A DNA stretch of 64,000 nt, from contig OZ024740.1 of the NCBI GenBank assembly GCA_964016885.1, forward strand, positions 2,081,095 through 2,145,094, in the 5' to 3' direction. Origin of the DNA: Eledone cirrhosa (Eukaryota > Mollusca > Cephalopoda > Octopoda > Eledonidae). Positions 56,401 to 64,000 of this stretch are shown in pieces (the first letter of the stretch is position 1; the number at the start of each line of letters is the position of its first letter). Under the pieces are notes generated by a model. It did not search any database. It worked only from the letters and a program-made list of their open reading frames with translations, and was not told the DNA's origin. The translations under genes and the position numbers were made by a program.

Positions 56401-58360
56401 TGTGTGTAGTATATGGTGTGTAGTATGTGGTGTGTAGTATGTGGTGTTTAGTATGTGGTGTGTAGTATGTGCTGTGTAGTTTGTGGTGTGTGTAGTATGT
56501 TGTGTGTAGTATGTGGTGTGTAGTATGTGGTTCGTAGTATGTGGTGTGTAGTATGTGTTGTGAAGTATGTGGTGTGTATTATGTGGTGTGTGTATTATGT
56601 GATGTGTAGTATGTGGTGTGTAATATGTGTTGTGAAGTATGTGGTGTGTATTTTGTGGTGTGTGTAGTATGTTGTGTGAAGTATGTGGTGTGTAGTATGT
56701 GGTGTGTAGTATGTTGTGTGTAGTATATGTTCTGTAGTATGTGGTGTGTGTAGTATGTTGTGTGTGTAGTATGTTGTGTGTGTAGTATGTGGTGTGTAGT
56801 ATGTGGTGTGTAGTATGTGGTGTGTGTAGTATGAGGTGTGTAATATGTGGTGTGTGGTATGTTGTGTGTAGTATGTGGTATGTAGTATGTGGTGTGTGTA
56901 GTATGTGTTGTGTAGTATGTGATGTGTAGTATGTGGTGTGTAGAATGTGGTTTGTGTAGTATGTGGTGTCTAGTATGTGGTGTGTGTAGTATGAGGTGTG
57001 TAATAAGTGGTGTGCAGTATTTTGTGTGTAGTATGTGGTGTGTGTAGTATGTGGTGTGTAGTATGTGGTGTGTAGCATGTTGTGTGTAGTATGTGGTGTG
57101 TAGTATGTTGTGTGTATTATATGGTGTGTGTATTATGTGTGTATTATGTGGTGTGTAGTATGTGTTGTGTAGCATGTGGTGTGTAGTATGTGGTATGTAG
57201 TATGTGGTGTGTAGTTTGTGGTGTGTAGTATGTGGTGTGTAGTTTGTGGTGTGTGTAGTATGTGGTGTGTGTAGGATGTGGTGTGTAATATGTGGTGTGT
57301 GTAGTATGTGTTGTGTAGTATGTGGTGTGTAGTATGTTGTGTGTAGTATGTGGTGTGTAGTATGTGGTGTGTAGTATGTGGTTCGTAGTATGTGGTGTGT
57401 AGTATGTGTTGTGAAGTATGTGGTGTGTAGTATGTTGTGTGTAGTATGTGGTGTGTATTATGTGGTGTGTGTATTATGTGTGTGTATTATGTGATGTGTA
57501 GTATGTGGTGTGTAATATGTGTTGTGAAGTATGTGGTGTGTGTAGTATGTGGTGTGTAGTATCTGGTGTGTAATGTGGGGTATGTAGTATGTGGTGTGTG
57601 TAGTATGTTGTGTGAAGTATGTGGTGTGTAGTATGTGGTGTGTAGTATGTTGTGTGTAGTATATGTTCTGTAGTATGTGGTGTGTGTAGTATGTTGTGTT
57701 GGTAGTATGTGGTGTGTAGTATGTGGTGTATAGTATGTGGTGTGTAGTATGTGGTGTGTGTAGTATGAGGTGTGTAGTATGTGGTGTGTAGTATGTGATG
57801 TGTAGTTTGTGGTAGGTGTAGTATGTGGTGTGTAGTATGTGGTGTATAGTATGTGGTGTGTAGGAAGTGGTGTGTGTAGTATGTGGTGTTGAATATGTGG
57901 TGTGTAGTATGTGGTGCGTGTAGTATGTGGTGTGTGTAGTATGTGGTGTGTAGTGTGTGGTGTGTGTAGTATGTAGTGTGTAGTATGTGGTTTGTAGTAT
58001 GTAGTATGTGGTGTGTGTAGTATGTTGTGTGTAGTATGTGGTGTGTAATGTGTGGTGTGTAGTATGTGGTGTGTAGTATTTTGTTTGTAATATGTGGTGT
58101 GTCTAGTATGTGGTGTGTAGTATGTGGTGTATGTATTATGTGATGTGTAGTATGTGGTGTGTAGTATGTAATGTGTGTAGTATGTGGTGTGTAGTATGTG
58201 GTATGTAGTATGTGGTGTATAGTATGTGGCGTGTAGTATGTGGGGTATAGTATGTGGTGTGTAGTATGTGGTGTGTAGTATGTGGTTTATAGAATGTGGT
58301 GGGTAGTATGTGATGTGTGTATGTGGTGTCAAGTATGTGGTGTGTGTAGTATGAGGTGTA

Positions 58361-58858
58361 TAATAAGTGGTGTGCAGTATTTTGTGTGTAGTATGTGGTG
58401 TGTAGTATGTGGTGTGTGTAGTATGAGGTTTCTAGTATGTGGTATGTAGTATGTGGTGTGTGTAGTATGTGGTGTGTGTAGTATGTAGTGTGTAGTATGT
58501 GGTGTGTGTAGTATGTGGTGTGTAGTATGAGGTGTGTGTAGTATGTAGTGTGTAGTATGTGGTGTGTGTATGTGGTGTCTAGTATGTGGTGTGTGTAGTA
58601 TGAGGTGTATAATAAGTGGTGTGCAGTATTTTGTGTGTAGTATGTGGTGTGTAGTATGTGGTGTGTGTAGTATGAGGTGTGTAGTATGTGGTATGTAGTA
58701 TGTGGTGTGTGTAGTATGTGGTGTGTGTAGTATGTAGTGTGTAGTATGTGGTGTGTGTAGTATGTGGTGTGTAGTATGAGGTGTGTGTAGTATGTAGTGT
58801 GTAGTATGTGGTGTGTGTATGTGGTGTCTAGTATGTGGTGTGTGTAGTATGTGGTGTG
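58361..58858. repeat. 249-bp tandem duplication inside the array
   Basis: The segment starting TAATAAGTGGTGTGCAG at 58361 repeats at 58610 with very few changes. Confidence 0.85.
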
Positions 58859-59204
58859 TAGTATGTGGTGTGTAGTATGTGGTATGTAGTATGTGGTGTG
58901 TAGTATGTGGTGTGTAGTATGTGGTGTGTGTAGTAAGTGGTGTGTAGTATGTGGTGTGTAATGTGTGGTGTGTAGTATGTGGTGTGTGTAGTATATAGTG
59001 TGTAGTATGTGGTGTGTAGTATTTTGTTTGTAGTATGTGGTGTGTAGTATGTGGTGTATGTATTATGTGATGTGTAGTATGTGGTGTGTAGTATGTGGTG
59101 TGTGTAGTATGTTGTGTGTAGTATGTGGTGTGTGTAGTATATTGTGTGTAGTATGTGGTATGTAAAATGTGGTGTGTGTAGTATGTGGTGTATAGTATGT
59201 GGCG

Positions 59205-61110
59205 TGTAGTATGTGGGGTGTAGTATGTTGTGTGTAGTATGTGGTGTGTAGTATGTGTTTTATAGAATGTGGTGTGTAGTATTTGGTGTGTAGTATGTGT
59301 TGTGATGTATATGGTGTGTAGTATGTGGTGTGTAGTATGTGGTGTGTGTAGTATGTGGTGTGTAGTATGTGGTGTGTAGTATGTGGTGTGTGTAGTATGT
59401 GGTGTGTAGTATTTTGTTTGTAGTATGTGGTGTGTAGTATGTGGTGTGTAGTATGTGGTGTATGTATTATGTGATGTGTAGTATGTGGTGTGTAGTATGT
59501 AATGTGTGTAGTATGTGGTGTGTGTAGTATGTGGTGTGTAGTATGTGGTGTGTAGTATGTGGTGTGTGTAGTATGTGGTGTGTAGTATGTGGTATGTAGT
59601 ATGTGGTGTGTGTAGTATGTGGTGTATAGTATGTGGCGTGTAGTATGTGGTTTATAGAATGTGGTGTGTAGTATGTGGTGTGTAGTATTTTGTTTGTAGT
59701 ATGTTGTGTGTTTAGTATGTGGTGTCTAGTATGTGGTGTGTAGTATGTGGTGTATGTATTATGTGATGTGTAGTATGTGGTGTGTAGTATGTGGTGTGTG
59801 TAGTATGTGGTGTGTAGTATGTGGTGTGTGTAGTATGTTGTGTGTAGTATGTGGTATGTAGTATGTGGTGTGTGTAGTATGTGGCGTGTAGTATGTGGGG
59901 TGTAGTATGTTGTGTGTAGTATGTGCTGTGTAGTATGTGGGGTGTAGTATGTTGTGTGTAGTATGTGCTGTGTAGTATGTGGTGTGTAGTATGTGGTTTA
60001 TAGAATGTGGTGTGTAGTATTTGGTGTGTAGTATGTGTTGTGATGTATATAGTGTGTAGTATGTGGTGTGTAGTATGTGGTGTGTGTAGTATGTGGTGTG
60101 TAGTATGTGGTGTGTGTAGTATGTGGTGTATGTAGTATGTGGTGTGTGTAGTATGTGGTGTGTAGTATGTGGTGTGCAGTATGTGGTGTGTAGCATGTGG
60201 TGTGTGTAGTATGTGGTGTGTAGTATGTGGTGTGTAGTATGTGGTGTGTAGTTTGTGGTGTGTAGTATGTGGTTCGTAGTATGTGGTGTGTAGTATGTGT
60301 TGTGATGTATGTGTTGTGATGTATGTGGTGTGTAGTATGTGATGTGTAGTATGTGGTGTGTAGTATGTGGTGTGTAGTATGTGGTGTGTAGTATGTGGTG
60401 TGTGTAGTATGTGGTGTGTGTAGTATGTAGTGTGTAGTATGTGGTGTGTAGTATGTGGTATGTAGTATGTGGTGTGTAGTATGTGGTGTGTAGTATGTGG
60501 TGTGTGTAGTAAGTGGTGTGTAGTATGTGGTGTGTAGTATTTTGTGTGTAGTATGTGGTGTATAGTATGTGGCGTGTAGTATGTGGGGTGTAGTATGTTG
60601 TGTGTAGTATGTGGTGTGTAGTATGTGGTGTGTAGTATGTGTTTTATAGAATGTGGTGTGTAGTATTTGGTGTGTAGTATGTGTTGTGATGTATATGGTG
60701 TGTAGTATGTGGTGTGTAGTATGTGGTGTGTAGTATGTGGTGTGTGTAGTATGTGGTGTGTAGTATTTTGTTTGTAGTATGTGGTGTGTAGTATGTGGTG
60801 TGTAGTATGTGGTGTATGTATTATGTGATGTGTAGTATGTGGTGTGTAGTATGTAATGTGTGTAGTATGTGGTGTGTGTAGTAATGTGGTGTGTAGTATG
60901 TGGTGTGTGTAGTATGTGGTGTGTAGTATGTGGTATGTAGTATGTGGTGTGTGTAGTATGTGGTGTATAGTATGTGGCGTGTAGTATGTGGTTTATAGAA
61001 TGTGGTGTGTAGTATGTGGTGTGTAGTATGTGGTGTGTAGTATTTTGTTTGTAGTATGTTGTGTGTTTAGTATGTGGTGTCTAGTATGTGGTGTGTAGTA
61101 TGTGGTGTAT
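59205..61110. repeat. ~1.38-kb duplication inside the array
   Basis: GTTTTATAGAATGTGG at 59257 recurs at 60641 (offset 1,384), with the following TGTGTTGTGATGTATATGG and TATTTTGTTTGTAG landmarks in the same order. Confidence 0.75.
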
Positions 61111-64000
61111 GTATTATGTGATGTGTAGTATGTGATGTGTAGAATGTGGTGTGTAGTATGTGGTGTGTAGTATGTGATGTGTAGTATGTGATGTGTAGTA
61201 TGTGGTGTGTAGTATGTGGTGTGTAGTATGTGGTGTGTAGTATGTGGTGTGTAGCATGTGGTGTGTAGTATGTGGTGTGTAGTATGTGGTGTGTAGTTTG
61301 TGGTGTGTAGTATGTGGTTCGTAGTATGTGGTGTGTAGTATGTGTTGTGATGTATGTGTTGTGATGTATGTGGTGTGTAGTATGTGATGTGTAGTATGTG
61401 GTGTGTAGTATGTGGTGTGTAGTATGTGGTGTGTGTAGTATGTGGTGTGTAGTATGTGATGTGTAGTATGTGGTGGGTGTAGTATGTGGTTTGTGTAGTA
61501 TGTGGTCTCTAGTATGTGGTGTGTGTAGTATGAGGTGTGTAATAAGTGGTGTGCAGTATTTTGTGTGTAGTATGTGGTGTGTAGTATGTGGTGTGTGTAG
61601 TATGTGGTGTGTAGCGTGTGGTGTGTGTAGTATATGGTGTGTAGTATGTGGTGTGTAGTATGTGGTGTTTAGTATGTGGTGTGTAGTATGTGGTGTGTAG
61701 TTTGTGGTGTGTGTAGTATGTGGTGTGTAGGATGTGGTGTGTAGTATGTGGTGTGTGTAGTATGTGGTGTGTAGTATGTGGTGTGTATTACATGGTGTGT
61801 GTAGTATGTGGTGTGTAGTATGTGGTGTGTGTAGTATGTGGTATGTAGTATGTGGTGTCTGTAATATGCGGTGTGTAGTATGTGGTGCGTTGTTTGTGGT
61901 GTGTGTAGTATATGGTGTGTAGTTTGGTGTGTATAGTATGTGACGTGTAGTACGTGGTTTGTAGTATGTAGTATGTGGTGTGTAGTATGTGGTGTGTAGT
62001 ATGTGGTGTGTAGTATGTGACGTGTAGTACGTGGTGTGTAGTGTGTGCTGTCTGTAGTATGTGGTGTGCGTAGTATGTTGTGTGCAGTATGTGGTGTGTG
62101 TAGTATGTGGTGTGTAGTATGTAGTGTGTGTATTATGTGGTGTGCGTCGTATGTGGTGTAGTATGTATTGTGTATTATGTGGTGTGTAGTATATGCTGTG
62201 TAGTATGTGGTGTGTGGTGTGTGTAGTATGAGGTGTGAAGTATATGGTTTGTGTAGTATGTGGTGTGCGTAGTATGTGGTGTGTTGTATGTCGTGTGTGT
62301 GTAGTATGTGGTGTGTAGTAAGTAGTGTGTGTAATACGTGGTGTGTAGTCTGTGGTGTGTGTAGTATGTGGTATGTAGTATGTGTAGGATGTGATGTGTA
62401 GTATGTGGTGTGTAGGATGTGGCGTGTAGAATATGGTGTGTGTAGTATGTGGTGTGTGTAATATGTGGTGTGTAGTATGTCGTGTGTGTAATATGTGGTG
62501 TATGGGTAGTATGTGGTGTGTGTAATATGTGGTGTGTGGTTAGTATGTGGTGTGTGTGTAGTATTTGGTGTGTGTAGTAAGTGCTGTTTGTAGTATGTTG
62601 TGTGTAGTATGTGGTGTGTATTATGTGGTGTGTAGTATGTGGTGTGTAGTATGTGGTGTGTAGTATGTGCTCTGTGTGTAGTATGTGCTCTGTGTAGTAT
62701 GTGGTGTGTAGTATGTGGTGTGTCTAGTATGTGGTGTGTAGTATGTGGGGTGTAGTATGTGGGGTATGTAGTATGTGGTGTGTAGTATGTGGAGTGTATT
62801 ATGTGGTGTGTGTGGTGTGTGGTTTGTAGTATTTGATGTGTAGAATGTGGTGTGTAGTATGTGGTGTGTAGTATGTGGTATGTGTATTATGTATTGTGTA
62901 GTACGTGGTCTGTAGTATGTTGTGTGTAGTAAGTGGTGTGTGTAGTATGTGGTTTGTGTTGTATGTGGTGTATGTAGTATGTGAAGTATAGTAAGTGGTG
63001 TGTAGTATGTGGTGTGCGTAGTATGTGGTGTGTGTAGTTTGTGGTGTGTAGTATTTAGTGTGTAGTATGTAGTGTGTAGTATGTGGTGTTTATAATAAGT
63101 GGTGTGTATTATGTGATGTGTAGTATGTGCTGGGTGTAGTATGTGGTGTGTGTAGTATGTGCTGTGTATAGTATGTGCTGTGTAGTATGTGGTGTGTAGT
63201 ATATGGTGTGTAGTATGTGGTGTGTGTAGTATATGGTGTGTAGTATGTGTTGTGTGTAGTATGTGGTGTGTATTATGAGATGTGTAATATGTGGTCTGTA
63301 GTATGTGGCGTGTAGTATGTGGCGTGTAGTATGTGGGGTGTAGTATGTTGTGTGTAGTATGTGGTGTGTAGTATGTGGTGTGTAGTATGTGGTGTGTAGT
63401 ATGTGGTGTCTAGTATGTGGTGTGTAGTATGTGGTGTGTATAGTAAGTGGTGTGTATTATGTGATGTGTAGTATGTGCTGTGTGTAGTATGTGGTGTGTA
63501 TAGTATGTGCTGTGTAGTATATGGTGTGTAGTATGTGGTGTGTAGTATGTGTTGTGTAGAATATGGTGTGTAGTATGTGGTGTGTGTAGTATGTGGTGTG
63601 TAGTATGTGTGGTGTGTTGTATGTGGTGTGTAGTATGAGATGTGTAATATGTGGTGTGTAATATGTGGTGTGTAGTATGTGGTGTGTGTAGTATGTGGTG
63701 TGTGTAGTATGTGGTCTGTAGTATGTGGCGTGTAGTATGTGGGGTGTAGTATGTTGTGTGTAGTATGTGGTGTGTAGTATGTGGTGTGTAGTATGTGGTT
63801 TATAGTATGTGCTGTGTAGTATGTGGTGTGTAGTATGTGTTGTGAAGTATGTGGTGTGTAGTATGTGGTGTGTAGTATGTGGTGTGTAGTATGTGGTGTG
63901 TGTAGTATGTGGTGTGTTTAGTATGTGGTGTGTTTAGTATGTGGTGTGTGTAGTATGTGGTGTGTAGTATGTGGTGTGTAGTATGTGGTGTGTAGTATGT

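Larger units (their letters stand above)
34360..64000. repeat. Giant G/T-rich minisatellite array (14/16/18-bp units), open at window end
   Basis: Nearly 30 kb made only of variants of GTATGTGGTGTGTA (14 bp), GTATGTGGTGTGTGTA (16 bp) and the 18-bp form; the length difference is an extra GT. C is almost absent from the plus strand. No transposon or unique sequence interrupts it. The minus strand (CACACCACATACTA units) contains no stop codon in any frame unless mutated, so long His/Thr/Tyr-rich frames (to 886 codons) arise by composition and are not called as genes. It begins after a short transition (34323-34380) from the 40-bp array. The locus could be heterochromatic, subtelomeric or pericentromeric; the sequence alone does not say. 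Confidence 0.97.

Noticed and set aside
34360..64000. CRISPR array or telomeric repeat
   Set aside because: There are no unique spacers between repeats and the units vary in length. The motif is not TTAGGG or another known telomere repeat, although it is G/T-rich.

Overview
The window is non-genic, repeat-dominated animal DNA, most likely from a coleoid cephalopod (probably an octopus). The basis is the combination of tRNA-headed SINEs, LINEs whose 3' tail ends in (GATGAT)n, a Penelope-like element, very long microsatellites and low GC. No complete host gene, rRNA or functional tRNA is visible. The only plausible host coding sequence is one short terminal exon (21577-22056, +).

Layout. 1-2092 (-): a LINE with endonuclease and reverse transcriptase (RT), broken by a nonsense codon and running off the window. 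2436-2638: TA-rich microsatellite. 2639-7288 (-): an apparently intact Penelope-like element (PLE) with two overlapping ORFs between two long terminal repeats (PLTRs) that carry hammerhead-ribozyme-like motifs. 7289-8996: 5'-truncated PLE copies arranged head to head, giving a ~1.04 kb inverted repeat (6725-7769 against 7950-8996). 8991-9290: 18-bp AT minisatellite. 9291-11415 (+): a second LINE subfamily, broken, ending at a 200-N gap (11416-11615). 11616-15330: LINE scraps, a piggyBac-type MITE pair containing 60-bp repeats, and a cluster of SINE bodies. 15332-18267 (-): a second copy of the first LINE, nearly full length for RT. 18600-21120: SINEs and a solo LINE tail. 21577-22056: candidate exon. 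22100-33590: AT-rich DNA with microsatellites, SINEs, a LINE relic, MITEs and small minisatellites. 33590-34322: 20-bp and then 40-bp tandem arrays. About 34360-64000 and beyond: one G/T-rich minisatellite array of nearly 30 kb built from 14/16/18-bp units, with kilobase-scale higher-order duplications.

How the parts relate. The LINEs supply the machinery and the 3' tail that SINEs here share: the tRNA-headed SINE at 32068-32417 ends in the same tail as the LINE at 9291-11415. The PLE is a separate retroelement encoding RT and a GIY-YIG endonuclease. The most notable observations are a PHD-type zinc finger lying between RT motifs D and E of the LINE; hammerhead motifs in the PLTRs; a strongly strand-biased A/G difference between PLTR copies that resembles fossil A-to-I editing; a MITE with an expanding internal minisatellite; and the giant array, whose C/A strand is almost free of stop codons.
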